Shown: positions 42,820 through 57,474, numbered from the stretch's first letter. The stretch: DNA of 64,000 nt from Siniperca chuatsi (GCF_020085105.1 NC_058065.1:4757718-4821717), one strand, 5' to 3'. Translations and numbers: made by a program. The notes: generated from the sequence alone by a model not told the origin.

Positions 42820-45800
42820 CTGAGCACAGGAATGGCCCTGTGTGGCGCACAGCTCCAGTTTGCAGTGCAGGTAGATTTCGCCGCTTTTCCCAGAGAACTG
42901 GAACATGTTGAAAGAGAAGGAGTTGGACGTTCCCAGTCCGTTTCCCTCCACCTTCACCGTCTGGTCTTCGGGGTTCGGGCATCTGCTCAGAAACAGGAAG
43001 ACGGTCATGATGACTTCATCAGCAGTAAAGCCACTGACAAAGTCTCAGTTTGAGCTTTGTCTCACCCGTTAATGACGAGGTTGTATCGCAGAGTATCAGT
43101 AGGTGACCGCTGGTTGGTTGCCCAGCAGGAGTCGGTCACCAAGGCGACCATGCTGCCGTCCAGGCCCTCCGTCTTCAGCTCCACCCAGATCTTCTGGTTC
43201 AGCCCGATCTCAGTGTCCGGCCCGACAAGGTCCGTGCGGCCGGCGTTGGTGTAGGCGTTCATCATCAGAGTGTAATTCCAAACTCCAGATACAACCTGCT
43301 GCACCACAGAGCTGGAGAGCACAGACACACACACTTCAGCTGTCTTAAACTTTAACTACAACAAGCTTCAGTCAGCACATTAACAACCAGGTGAAGCTCA
43401 GCCGGCCTGCACACACCCATCTTTGATCTTGAAGGCCACGCTCTTGACGTCTGGCTTGGTGTAGAAGCAGGAGAAGTCGATGTATACTTGGTCGTTGCGG
43501 GTGATGATGCCGGAGCTGGTACTCATCTTGATGGCGTTCTTGTAGATGATTTGGTTGTCGTTCGTCTAGATTGCGAAAGGAACACAGACATGTTTTCAGG
43601 TGAAGAAAAACTCGCATGCCTGATGAAGCCCTTTCCTGGAAGCCTAACCTTTCCTGTAAATAACAATTTATGGCAGCCTGGCTGAGGCTCATTACTTTGC
43701 CATTACAGTCTACAGGGAAGTGACCAGCAAAAACAGCATGTGTGTTTGTACTTGTTGAGAGCAAAGAACTAGAGGAGAGTACCCACCGTAACCTCCGTCC
43801 CGCAGGTGTTGCTGCCGTCGAAGCTGAAGGTCACCATGTGGGTCTGCTGGTCCATGTAACCTTTGCACTTCTGGTCATTGAGCTGTAAGGCGGAGTAGTC
43901 GATGCCATTGTCCTCCAGCAGACATCCAGCCAGAGCGAGAGTGGCAGAGTTCTTCATGCAGACTGTCGGCTCGCCTGAACACCCAACAGGACAAAGAAGC
44001 AAAACCATCACCACTTCAAGATGGATTTATTTGGGGCCGAGGTACTCAGTAAGCAACAGCTGGTTTGTGCTGATCTTTTTTTTAAATTTACAAACATTTC
44101 TTTGATTCGGAGCTATTATGGAGGCACAAACACGTCCCGTTTTGAATTAAACACTAATCTGTGACAAGAGAGGAGCGCAGCGACAAAACCCAAAACAGCT
44201 GTGCCTTTGCCAGATGTTTGCATATCTAAATCAATTAGCATCTTTTAGGTGTATCAGCAGGTGGTTTTCCAGTCACATGCTCTTCTGTTCTCTGTCATTT
44301 GTACAATGTTCTATAGAAATATAATCCAGAATATCTGGTTCCTGTTTTTCCTGTAATTTAGAATGCAGATAAGTTAATGAGCCAAACAAATTCAAATTCC
44401 CCACTAGCTGTAGTCTGTCAAATGTAGAGAGTTAAAACTTTACATGTAAAGAATTTCTTTCAGAATATTTACTTTGAAAAACATCTAACAACAAGAACTG
44501 TTAATCTTCTCATAACAGATCAAAAAATGATGTACCAAGATAAAAGAAAGCCAACTCTACTGGTTGGTGATTTGCTATAACAATTTAAATAAATAAATAT
44601 AACCACATTCAGTAGCTGTGGTCAGGAGGGAATCATCAAATTGATCCTGATGATTTTGTCTAATGCTGCAGGACGTCTGGATCAACTCTCCCTCTGAAGA
44701 AACATTACAACCCTTAACGGTGTCTTTTCATGCCACGGTTGTTGCACAGTACCTAAAGTGTTTGTCGGTTTGTACTTGGAGGCAAAAATGGCCCGACAGT
44801 AGCAGCGGGTTCCACCGAGCTTCTCGCCGCAGAACTCATGAGGGCTGCAGTACTGGTCCTGACAGAAGGCCTGAGGGACAGCAGCTACAGACAGACACAC
44901 AGACACATGATGAGCTTCACTATCAAGTGTAGGATGAATGACATGAACATCTTAAAAAGGTTTTTTTTTTTTTGCTTCTTTATACTTCTAATTCCCACTG
45001 CATTTATTTGACAGCTATAGCTACTTGTTACTTTTCAGATCAAGATTATACATACAAAACATGTCATGATCTTATGAAATGTGGTGCATTATTATAGATT
45101 TAGTAAAAAAGATATATTTAAATAACACCAGATTAAAAAAACCATTTAAAATGAACATTAAAATGCTGCTTACATTGCTACATATTTCTACTTTAAGTAG
45201 CTTTTGCTGATCATTCTGCAGTGTTTACACAGTAGTAAATTATTATAGTTTCTTAAGAAAAAGTGCCTGAATTCCATCACCATCGTAACGACCAAGTGGA
45301 ATTAACTAAACAAATATATACTGCACCAAATTTGTATACTAGTATATGTATATCATATATATTTTAAATACATTTAGACTTAAGCTTGTGTTCAGTGTAT
45401 TTAACCCCAAGTTGCTCTGTTTCTGTCAATAATTCTACTTTCTCTCTTCTGTATGATTCATTTGTTTCAGCCTGGAACAGCAGGCACAAATCAATACATT
45501 TTGATTTCCTCATCTCATCTCATCTCGCCCCGTTTCATCGCATGAAACACAGAAGTGAAAGTGAGTGACGATCTTACAGCAGCCGGCCTTTGACCTCCAG
45601 TCCTCCAGCCCGATGCTGCCCTTCAGGTTGCAGGACTTGGCGTAAGCCTCCAAAAACTGGCACTTGAGATCGTCCACCTCTGGGTATTTGCACAAAGTGT
45701 TTGTGCAGGCGGTTATGTAGGGCTCCGGGTCAGTGAGGCTGTGGCAAGCAGTGAAGGGCGCCTGCCTCATGAGATTACAGCTGTTCACAGAGGAAGGATG

Positions 45801-48800
45801 AGAGTAAATGACCAGTTTTCTGAACAGAGTCATGGCACCTCAGGACTGTGTGATAAAGATGACTCGTTCCTGTTTTAAGGCTGACAGCAGTGTTCAGTGT
45901 GTGTTTGAATGGGTCAGTTCTTACTGTTCAGTTGCGAGGCTGCAGACGATCGTACTGTCAACGGTGTCGTTGGGCTGACGCTCGCAGCTAGGGGGAGACA
46001 AACAGAGCGGCACATTCAATTTGAAACCCATACAACATCAATAAACAGATAATATCAGTCAGTGCATTCATGTGGTTGTGACTGAGTTGTACCCGAGTGC
46101 ACTGTAAGAAGAGGACTTCTCTGCACTCAGGGTGGTGGTCTGACTGGCTTGAGTGGGGCTGCCACACAAGCCCTTTACAGCTCCAGCAGGTCCTGGCAGA
46201 TGTCAAGAGACAAGACAAACCAATGAACTTTCAACCTAATAAGCACAGCTGGCATTCTTATATTCTGTAGTTTTCTGTACCTGCCACATGTGCGGTGTTG
46301 CCATCAAAAAAGACAGTCGCATTGAGGGAAAGTATCTTGGCAGTAACTCCAGTCTGGTCCTTGGAGAGCTCCACACCGTGGACCAGCTGAGCCGTGGTGC
46401 TGAGCGTTAGTATTTGGTCTTTAACCTACATCACAGCGGAAACACTGGCTGAAACATCACAAATACATCCATACATGTGCTTTGCATGTGCGCTCGTTCC
46501 CACTTAAACAGGCTTTTTCACAGCAAGACTCAGTAAATGGCAATAATCTTTTGCTCAGATTACACCATCAAAATGTCTCCTCTCTTCACTCAAAGTTAAA
46601 ATAACAGCTTCTAATTCTTTTCCTGGGAGAACGATGAAACAAGAGCACACTGAAAAAGTAACAGATGACAGAAGACGTCAGCAAATGAGAACATCGGTAA
46701 AAAACAAATCATATTTTTGCTTTGTCACAATGTTCCTGTTGCACCAACGTTCATTAGTCACAGATGCAGAAATCCATCCATCAGAGGTAGAAATCCTCAA
46801 ATGGCTGTTATTTACAAATGATGAAGATTTTGTAATTCTGGACAGGTTTGTACTCTGGTTCTGGTCATTTTTGATTTGTCTATCTCTCTTCAGATAATGT
46901 ATTTAAGTTGAATGCTCTGAAATCACTACACTGTAAGGTTCACATAAAAAAATGTTGTTTTCTGAGAACTTCTGAATGCATGGCTGTGCAGGATTTAGGC
47001 TGTAACCTAAATGTTTTGTTTGTGTTGCTCAATAAAACATTTATTATTCAAAAGTTCATTTCCAACAATGTTGGACAGATCATTCTACACCCACAGGTGC
47101 AGGAAACAGACCGCAGGATGATAGTGTGCATCTGGATCTTTAATTATCTCTCCATATAAAGGGGGTTGTATTAAAAACTACATTTGGCAGCTCTAGTTAC
47201 TAGTCATGAGGAGTAAAATATGATATAAACACTAGATACAAATCTAACTGATGAAATGAATTAATAACAACAAATAAAGATCTGTCACCTGAAAGCTGCC
47301 AAAGCCAAAGAAGAAGAAGTTTAAAGTTCGATTATTTTGCTACACATGAGTAAATATCATCACAAATAGATAATACTCTGACAATTAGTATGTAACAATT
47401 CAACACAAATACTGAGTTAATTGTAAAAAAAAACACTTTCCATTTCTATTTTATGCTGCTTTGTACTTCTGCCCCACTATAATTCAGAAAGGAAAGGTAC
47501 CACCACACCTGTCTATACTTTAAATACATCAACACAAAGTGACTCCTGGCATGTAATGATCTTCAGTGATTGGTCAAACCTTTGAAAACAACCCCATAAA
47601 AACTCTGTTACTTGCTTTTTAGATGGATTGTGGCAGCTTACCCGAACTCTTCCACCTTGTTCCAGGTACATGTTTACGCCTGTATCTTCCAGCCACAGTA
47701 TCAAGTGGTCCAAAAACGGCACATCTTGACGCCGTCGCTCCATGAAACCGGCCAATAGGGTGAAATTCGAGCTTTTTTGAGGCTTCATCAGACCGTATAC
47801 ACACCGGTCCGGGACAGAGTAGACTCTGCCAGAGAAATCGATGACAGTGGAGCCGGTCACAGTGCACACGGGAATGGGTTGTACGCACCTGATGGAGATG
47901 GAAAGGGACAGATGTTTTCCGTCTTTTATGGATCCTATGAAGATGTCATTTTCAGTTAATAGGAATCCTCACTTGAAAGTTAAAGGGGTACTCCACCAAT
48001 TTTACACCTAAAGGTCACTTTCCTCCTCGTCATGGGAAGAACTACTCAGCCTGTGAAAACACTTGTATAATGTCTTCTGTGGCTCTGGTGGAGCTTTCTA
48101 AAGTCTAAAAAAAACCAAAACTCTAAGATGAGAAATGTTTTGAGTTAGGCTGGGAAATGTAGGATCCAGCGTTTATTTAAGTTTGACTCTACTGGAGACT
48201 TAAAGTCAGGATATCTGGGCCTCTGCTGCTTCAGGTTTGACCATTTTTTATCAAGTGCCCCTACTTCATGGATGTGCAATACTACCATACTGCGAGAGTG
48301 TGGACAACAAGTGAAAAGGCCTATCTGTATCTCTTAACTTTGAAGCAATATATGCAAACCAGAAGTGGGCAGTGCTATTGTGACGAAGACAAATGTTGTG
48401 ACTGTAACAAACCTAACCGTAGATATATATCCATACAAATAATCTCACAAATCACTCAGTGACTTTAGATTAAAGAAAAACTGTGCAACTTCACACAGAT
48501 TTTGAGGGTTATTGGATAAAAAAGGCTGTATCGCAACCTCAGTCCAAGGGTGTACTGCTTGTAGTTATTAGTATTAATGGTGTCAAAGACGTCCAAGTCG
48601 TAAAGTAAAGACAAAACTCATCAGATAAGACATTCTTATCTGTTTAGAGTGAACCTGCTCATATCTGAATTAGAAGTGAAACAATTAGTCAGTTAATTGA
48701 TAAAGTGATCGGCAGAAAATGGAATGAATTGGTAATCAATTCACTGGTTCCTGCTTCTCAAATGTGAGGATCTGCTGCTATTTTGTACTGTTGGGCAGAC

Positions 48801-51800
48801 AAAACAAGAGATTTGAAAACATTACCCTGGGTTTCAGACTACATTAGCCGCTACTAGCATAACACACCTGGATCTCCAAAAGGACTGACAGCAGTTGAGT
48901 TGCATTGTGGGTAATGTAGGTTTTGACAAGGAAGAAAAACTGTCCATCGTGAGTCCGACAATGTTATTGAAGTGCTAAATTGTTGGAAATCTCTTTTAAG
49001 TTTTATAGACTGAAAGATTAATCAGCTGATCAAAAAAATAGATAGATTTTTCGAAATAATATAATATAAAGAAAACATATTTACTTGTTGTTGCCCAGGC
49101 AGACCTCCAGGGCTCCACATGTACTGACAGGAGTGGTGGATGCAGACGCATCACAGACTTGCATGGAGCATTTTTCTGAGTTCAGCTTCTTGTAACTTGA
49201 ATTGACTACAAAAGGGGCATCTGGGAGGTGATGGGAGGTTTATGACATTAGTTTAATATTAAACATCACCATCTAGTGTACAACATTTTAGAGAAGGAAA
49301 CAACAGAAATTTTAAAATATCACAATTTGTTTTGAGGATCCCTGAAGAGTCCCAGCCCCTTCTTTGCCTACCTGAGATTCTGCATCCGCTCACGTCCATG
49401 TATTTCACTTCTGAAGATTTAGGAAACGACCACGAACCCATAGATGAGCTACCGACCGTTGCATTCAGGCTCTAGAAAAGGAAATGACAAAAATCAAGAT
49501 TAATAGTGTGATACTGTACTACTCTAATACTGAGTGAACACTGACTTGAATCCCCCTTTTTATACGTGTATAAATATTTTTCTCCAATTTTAGGACAATT
49601 CAGTGGGACAGTGGGAGCAGTGGTGACCTAAGCATTGGATGAATGAGCCGACATATGACCAGACGGCAGCGGTTCAATTCCCAGACTGGCAAAGGCAAAG
49701 TCTAAGAGCAGCACTCGCCTGTGTGTAATTATTCAAACTAATTATTCCTAATCAACCTTTTTGGACACTTTTAGTCTCCACCAACTCCTGAGAAACGTAT
49801 CTGGCTTTTTAGCTGCTAAATGTTCCACTTTCTTCAGCTGCGAGTCAATACGTGTGTGTGTCTGCTGTTTGGTGCTGGGCAGGTAGTGTGCACTCAGTTT
49901 CTCTGAACAGCTGCCTGCTGCTGCTAAAAAACTCATCATTCTCTGTGGGTTGAGACTGTGAGTGACACAACGACTATTGTTAATATTCAAGAAATATACA
50001 GATTAGTGCTGTTTTTATTCAAAATACATTTTGGTTCACAATTCCTACACTCTCCATCTTATGTGGACGTAAATACCTTAAAAACAAAAGCTGACCGTCA
50101 CTTTAATGTCATTGTCACTGTTCATTTAAAATCCAGCGTGCCGAGTACAGAGCAAACCATTGCATCACTGCATTGTATATCAGCAGTGAGTAACTGTTTC
50201 AAGCTCAATTCCTAAACTGCTAACCATCTCGTAGGATGCCCCAGTTTGTACCTCTCATATATTACCATTAGATTCAAGCCACAGATCTAAGCATTTCCCA
50301 ATAATTACCCGGCAACGTTTGAAAACCCAGAAGGTCACATGTGCCGCGCTTCTGGAGGAATTTCCAGAATCCGCTGCACAACAAAAAATACTTTTGAACC
50401 CATTTCACAAGTTGCCAGCAGCCAGAAGTGACACGAGTCCTTGGTCTTTTTGTAAAACACAACCAGAATATTAAAAGAACCAAAACTTGGAAAGAGGAAA
50501 AAAATCTTTTGTTGTTGTTGTTGTCCTGCTGCAGGTAGAATGTTTTAAATCAAGATGGTTAGAAGAGTCTTTGAGGATTCTTGTTAAACGACCTTCTGGG
50601 CTCATTTCTAGGATAACTGAATGCTCGGGTCACATTACTCAGCTGTAATGGTGCAATACACGAGAGGAACAAACTGGGTCTCCTCTCAGGGATGAGACTC
50701 TGTGAAATCCAGTGGTTAACCTCTGGCTGACAGCTGGAGTCTGACATCACAGCCTGAGGTTGGGATCAAGTTAACTTGCCATAAAGCAGAATGGTTGAAG
50801 GACATAAGTTGCCATAGTAACAGGCTCATCTCTGAGACCAAAGTTAGGTCTTCCATATACTTACATAAGTAGCTGAAGTATATGGAGAATATGTCATGCT
50901 TGCCATAACTGTTTGTGCGCCAAAGCTGTAGAAAAAACACCGATCTGAAAGCATAAACAGACAAACAGACAAATATTAGGAAATGGCTTCCAAAATATGT
51001 TAGAAATAAACTTTGATTTGAAGTTCCTTTGCCACACGATGTTCCTGAAATGTTCATTTTGTACAAAAGGCTGGACAGTCAGTCGATCTAAAAACATGGA
51101 ACTGATGATCACTCACATATAGTTTGAAACGTCTATCCTGTAAGTAAAATTGAACTAGGCAGTCTGAAGTGGTCTTGATGTTTGGCAGAGCTAGATGAAC
51201 GTCTGATCCAGGACCTGTTTCAACAGTTGATACGCTCACATCCATTCTGTCCATAGTCAGCTGATCTTTTATCAAAACACAGTCTGTTGGAGTTTCAGTT
51301 TTGGACTCTTTGAAACAAATGACAGCAGATGAATCTTTGAACGACACCTGCAAAAACAGAGAGACACCATACATGAATTACTCCAAAATAAAATGAGTTC
51401 AAGTCAATAATGACATCAAAACATCTTCATCATTTTGGTGCAAAACCTTTCAGTCCAGCAAGTCTTCACACCTAAACCACAAAATATGTCGTTTTTTTAC
51501 TCGTATGAGCAGTTTTGCAATAGAGAGAATAAACAGATGTTCACAGCGAGCTGGGGGGAAATTTGGAGATTTGTGGGCAATATTGGGTTCTATAAAAAAT
51601 CTGACAGGTCAGAAGATTATTACCAGTGTAGGATACAATCAAAAATACACTCTGCAACACAAAATTCAGTTTTTTAAATAATTATTGCATTTTTAAATAC
51701 TGGATAGTTTTACTCTTTGAGGCTGATAAGAATTCAGTAATGCTCGAATGCTCTTGCGGCTCTGTTACTTCCTCATACTTTCCTAATAATTTCTTGGAGG

Positions 51801-53847
51801 TTTCCTGGAAAGAACTATGCAGTTTGAATATTGATCACATGGAAAATAAACACAATGTTCTGAGACTGCTGTTTCAGTTAGCTCAGTTAGTTGTGTTGAG
51901 TTTAATAACTTTCTTGAAAGAACTGCTCCATTTAAAGCCAAGTACCCAGTATTTATTCATCTTTCATCGATTATTGGAAACTTTATTTTTCATACATGTT
52001 GAGTTGAACACTTGCCTGCTGACAAGTTGCACATCTTTGTATGTTCAGCTGAGCTGCTACACACTGACTGAAAGAATTGAAGTTACGCTAGCTTGTATGC
52101 TAGTATGCTTTCAGTATCACTCTGCAGCTGGAGTTAAGTTTGCTTTGGGTTAGTTTGCAGTGTTGCTAACATTAATGTGCAGAAGGGCCACATCGTAGGT
52201 GCGCTCATTAAATAACAAGGCATGCACAGCAGCTGGAACTCAGCCTCTGCAGCAGCCGTTGGTGATTTACCCTGCACATAATTTATCGGCCAGCAGAGGA
52301 CAGCGCTGCCTTGCTAATGGACTTAAACCTGCTGTTTCAGCTTCAGAGACGCCTCTTGCCTGTACACTGTCATGCTATTTCACTGCTGTTTGCACTACGT
52401 TGCACAGTGTAATCTGCATGTAGTTTTAGTCAAGCAGCTTGCATGTTTCATGTGTACTGTATACATTTCTTGTGTTATTTACAGTTATCTCTTTCTTGTA
52501 TATTATTCTGATTTCATACAGAAGCACTTCTTCCCCATCAGTTGTGCAGAAGGAATGTGGTTGTGGTGCTGAAATAAAGGCTCTGGCATTGAAGACATCT
52601 GTGTGGTTCTGATTGATCTCTTGCAGCAGGTGACTATTTAAGTTAATCCTGCACAGAAACAGCAGGGAAGCTACAACCTGCTCACACTATACATGAACTA
52701 TTAAGTTTGTCACAAGGGGTCACAATTGCATCGTTTTAAGCAAAATTTGGAATGCAGGACCTTTACTTGTAACAGAGTATTTCTATGCTGCAGTATTGCT
52801 ACTTTTACTTTGAAAGATCGGAGTACTTCTTCTCCCACTGCAGGCTGCTGCTGTAGCTTCATCTTTACTGTACAGACATGAGAGTGATGCCACACTTCTC
52901 ATCTAACTCTCAGCAAGAAAAGCAAATGAGCGCATTTCCCAAAACGTTGAACTCTTTATTGAACTGTCGCTGAAATGTGTGTTAGATATCTTCGCTAACA
53001 GACAGTCACCAGCAGTCAAACAGTCTGTCTGTTAGATACAGTAACAACAGCAGAGGGAAAGACAAGCCTTTTCTCAAACATGTTTCATTTTACTCACATC
53101 CACCATGGAGTATTTGCGTCCATAAAAGGTGATGGGACACGAGCTGATGTTCTTCACTCCAGAATTAACAATAATTTCAGCAGACAGAAGGTCAACCTGG
53201 CTGGCAGCAACTACAGCGTGAATGTGAAGGGAAAAGAAATGAGACATCATACATCAATCTATCAAGACCAACTTTCTTTCTCTTCATTCCCAAGTCACAC
53301 CTCTGACTTCAAATGGCATTGATCACGGCAAGGATTTCTGGGTGTAAAAGACTGAATGAATTAATAAAATAAATACTCAGACTGTAGAACATATTTTCCA
53401 TCATCACTACAGGAGCTTGCTTCATTCTGAGGGTTTTATTTTATTCAGAAATGTGAGGACTTAAAGGTTAAGCGCCTCATGAAGAAGTGGAGCAATAAAC
53501 TGAATCTAGTGCAAAATCTCTCCAGTGAAACAAAATTGCCCCAACTTGACTTACTTAAGTTGATTCAAAGGTGCCCTTACCCTTATTCATTTATAATGAT
53601 TCCATGGATGAGCATATGTTTTTAAAAAGGTATCATTCAGGCACATTTTGTATTGGAAATTAGCACAATATAGACAAATCGTTCCAGGGAAGAAATGTGT
53701 AAAATAAAATCTCTTGTAGGGCCTGCTACATGTTGAAAATGTAGGCCAGTCATCAGATGCCTTTAAAATAAGGGTTCTAGTCTAAAGCACTTTTCACTGG
53801 CTCAGCTTACCTGCCAGAAGGAGAAGCAGAGCACCCGGCTTCGCCAT
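42820..53847 (-). CDS. VWD-C8-ZP domain secreted protein, copy B (open frame, no terminal exon)
   Basis: Tandem paralog of copy A with the same domain order. Fifteen exons on the minus strand: 53847-53811, 53210-53098, 51347-51117, 49471-49372, 49220-49085, 47888-47642, 46425-46281, 46192-46093, 45987-45925, 45780-45578, 44884-44753, 43974-43787, 43565-43417, 43311-43066, 42982-42820: 751 codons in one uninterrupted frame with matching phases. Exon 9 has the full 63 bases (GCERQPNDTVDSTIVCSLATE). Exon 13 is 6 bases shorter than in copy A, in frame. Exon 15 ends after GHSCAQ at a good donor (GTAAGC) in phase 0. Nothing like exon 16 of copy A lies downstream before copy A itself, so it lacks a furin-type site and stop. 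Reading into the intron would add ten residues (VSRVEEILLY) and stop. The N-terminal exons differ strongly from copy A, the VWD to TIL exons hardly at all. Confidence 0.82.
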
Positions 53848-54856
53848 GATGGAGCCCCGGCAGTAACTGGCCGGAGAGCTGGGAGAGATACAGCTCACAT
53901 AGTGAAATCCATACAAATACACACAGTACAGTATGAGGGATAGTATTCATGATTTGATTGATGAGAGTTTTAATGCCTTTCTTGCATGCTGCATAGGGTT
54001 ATTAAAAAAAGCAATTTACTGTATCTAAAATCCTTAAATGAACCCTTAAGTTGTGGCTTATTCACAAACTTAGTTTGACTGCAAAAGGCTCCATGTGAAC
54101 TCTTTTAGATGAGGCCCACGCAGTCGCACTGAGCAAAGGTGATAAATGCAGATTGTGAGCGGACATTAGTGGCCGTAACTCAGTGATCACATCATGTTGA
54201 GTACATTATTATCAGCAGCACTAGCAGTGTCTAATTTTTATTTTTTATCATCCAGTGAAGCCATTTTACATTTTGCTCACACTTCCCTCCTGCGTCTGAG
54301 TGTGTCAAACGTAAAGGCCATGAGGAAACAGAGAAGTGGCTGATGTTGTAAGGAACTTTAGTTTCACCGTACAACATAACAAGAGTTAATCATCAGATTA
54401 AGAAAATTTAAACAAAATGGGAACAACAAGAAACTTTTTTAAAGCTTTTTAAAATGTGGCACAAACTCAGCTGATCTGACACTGAGGGGGAGTTTATTCC
54501 ACTGCGTTCGAGCTGATAGACTAAAAGCTTTTTCTTAAGCCTGGACCGGGAAACCTTGAACAACATTTGGTGTAGAATAAGGAGCTAAAAGATCAGAAAT
54601 AAGCTGTGGAGGCTCTGAAAGTAATCAGAATAATCTTACAAGTCTAAAATGAATAGCAATGTAATGTATTGTGTGACTGTTATATAAGAAAAAAATAGAG
54701 AAGTGATACATTTAATTGCATTTTCTTAATTGAGTTGGCATGATGCATCTTTATAGAACCAGAAGGATTTCAAAGATCTCCAGTCATCCTGTAAGTGCAT
54801 AAGCATCGTCCACATGAAGCCAGACAGAGAGAGGAAGAGCGTGCAGCTGGTCTTAC

Positions 54857-55015
54857 CGGCTGGAGGTCGGGTGGAGCAGCAGGGAGATGAAGCTCTGCAG
54901 ATGGAGGTCGGTGTCGAACCTGTCTCAGGTTCAGCTCTCGGGCAGATGTGCCTGCTGTGTGTCTCTTTCTGTCGCTTTTTACGCAGGTCCTTCTCGTTCA
55001 CGCCCCTGAAGACTT
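54857..55015 (-). other. Probable non-coding first exon of ZP copy B
   Basis: Same donor (GTAAGACC after CTCCAGCCG) and position relative to the coding start as in copy A; the 5' limit is unknown. Confidence 0.35.
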
Positions 55016-57474
55016 ATGTAAGATTTACACATTCTTTAAAACTTTGGACTCCCCAAACTGGCTTTTTGTGACGTGCAGCAGTCCATTGAGTAACTGTGCT
55101 TTTCTCTGGTATTATTTTCAGAAAAACGCAGTAAGTGACTGTCAGTAAGTAAGAACAATTAACGAGCTTTGAGAAGCCCTGGAGAAAAATACTTTGCCTA
55201 TGAGACCTGGTCCATATGAACAAGTGAAACATTTTTCTTAACATTATTTTATGGTGAATCTGTTTCAGCACAAACACAATTTCTCAAATACTGACACAAA
55301 GGCTTTTACATTGTTATAGAGGATGGAGAAACTAATATCCTAAATTCAGCAAAATTCTCTCTGGTGTTTGGTTTAAATGCTCAGAGTAAATAATAGTTTG
55401 TATTATTGAAGTTAAAAGCGTTAGTTTCCATATTATTCAAACCCCAGTCTGTTGTTGTTACATTGTATTGTGGTCCGACTGCTCCTGTGAGCTCTGATGG
55501 ATTATTTAATGTATGGATTATTGATAAAAAATGGTTCCCCACAAAGAAGCCCCTCACCTTTTGATTCCAAATAAAAACATGCAGTGAACTTTCGATGTTT
55601 TAGATCCCTGAAGCATTTTCTGCTGTCAGATTCCACTAAAGCTGCTGGAAACACCCGGAGGTTACGGTTGCATTGTCCACGTTCTAGATGAGTGTATCTA
55701 CAGGGAGAAACATACAGTAAATCAGACTACTGACTGGTGGCCACAGAGTCAAGTTTGGGGAAAGAGGGCCTTTACAGGTGCAGTGTTGCACGGTCGAGCT
55801 GTTTCACTGTTGTGTTTTTGATGAACTGTTGTTTCTGTTTCAAAGAATTTAATGTTTTTAAATCTTGAAAACCCCCCTCTCATTCCCAATATTTAAGAAC
55901 GTATGGATTTCCTGGTCACTTCACTGTTGGAAAAGGATGCTTTCATCACCTATTCCTAATAAATCATTGCTAAAAGCACATCAACATGTCAGTTGGTCTC
56001 CCTTTCCATTCATAAAGTCAAAACTGCAGCTACTGGTGACAAATTTAGAAAGAGAAAAGCTGAGAAACTAATCAGATGTTACTGGGTGAGCGAACTAATC
56101 GACATGTGAGCGTCAGAGTTTGGATGTGTCCCATTCTCCCTGATGGGAAATGAGGCTGTAAAGACTTCACTAAATAGTTGTCTGTGTTATTTATTTATTG
56201 GTTATGATGCTTTAGTGAATTGTTCACACTCTAGGACTTGACCCTCGACCCCATGAAGACAGAACGGTTAGTAACATGGTTTGATTCGATTAAAACTTTA
56301 GTAAAAGTTACTCTGAGTAAATCTTTGTTGTTGTACTTCAGTAGTTTGTAAAAATGCATCACATGGTTTCAAATATTTCATTTTCCAGTTGAGCAGGTTC
56401 CCCCTTTATGATCTCTGCTGTCTTTCACCTCTGTTTTCTTGGCAGACTTAAATCTGTCCTCCGCTTTCACACGCCCATCACTGGACTTAAAATAGCCACC
56501 TTTGACGTGTTTATCCTGAGGGGGTTTCAGGTGCAATTACAGAAACCAGTTTGTGCAAATGTCGTGCCACAAATACCTTCCTTGGTTTTATTTGTGACCA
56601 TTTTTGAAATTACTTTTTAAACTTTTTCTAAATCAACAGAGTAGAGAAAAGGGCCAATTACAAATACCACTAACAAAAATCATAACAACAATATGTACTG
56701 TGCTTTTAACCAATTCCCCCCCTACAGGAAAGGGTCAAACCTAAATACTACTGCTACTAAAAATAACAAGTTCTGTACACACAACTCACATCTGAAAAAT
56801 AAATCCAGATATTTTTTAATTCACATGCACCTACATGAGAAAAGACCAAATCAAACTCGTAAAATAAATGTTGTGTATGTAGTAGCGTTGGATATAAATT
56901 TCCTCTTGTGCCCGTGATAAGATCAGCCTTTGTTGATCCTCAGAGGAGAAATTCAGGTGTTGCAGCAGCACAAGAACACAAATCAGTCCAGATAAATAGA
57001 GACACGTATTAAATAGATAATTACAAGTATATGAAATAAAATAACAATAGAAATAAAAATATAAACTATTAAAGAGCAATTAAACCCAAACTTACAAGGC
57101 AAGCTGTACACATACAGTACACATACACTACAGTACCCAGGAACAGTGTTGTACTTAAACTAATACTGCAGTGCTGTCTCAAGTGAGGTGACACAGTGGT
57201 GAGATTAGTAACAGCAAAGTATAGTACATGTAAGAGTAATATGATACCATCTACTGTAACAGCGTACAGCAGATTAATATACATGATTAAGTAAAAATAC
57301 TTTTCCTTTTCTCCTGATAGTATTTTCATTTTGAGATTATAGATTTAGATAATTGAATATCAGAACAGACAGATAAACAGGAATAGATAAACAAAATAGC
57401 AACGTATCATGCATCGCTGCCTCAAACCAAAGTAACATTTCAGTCAGGTGCTCCCCCGTCTGTCTCTCTCTGTA

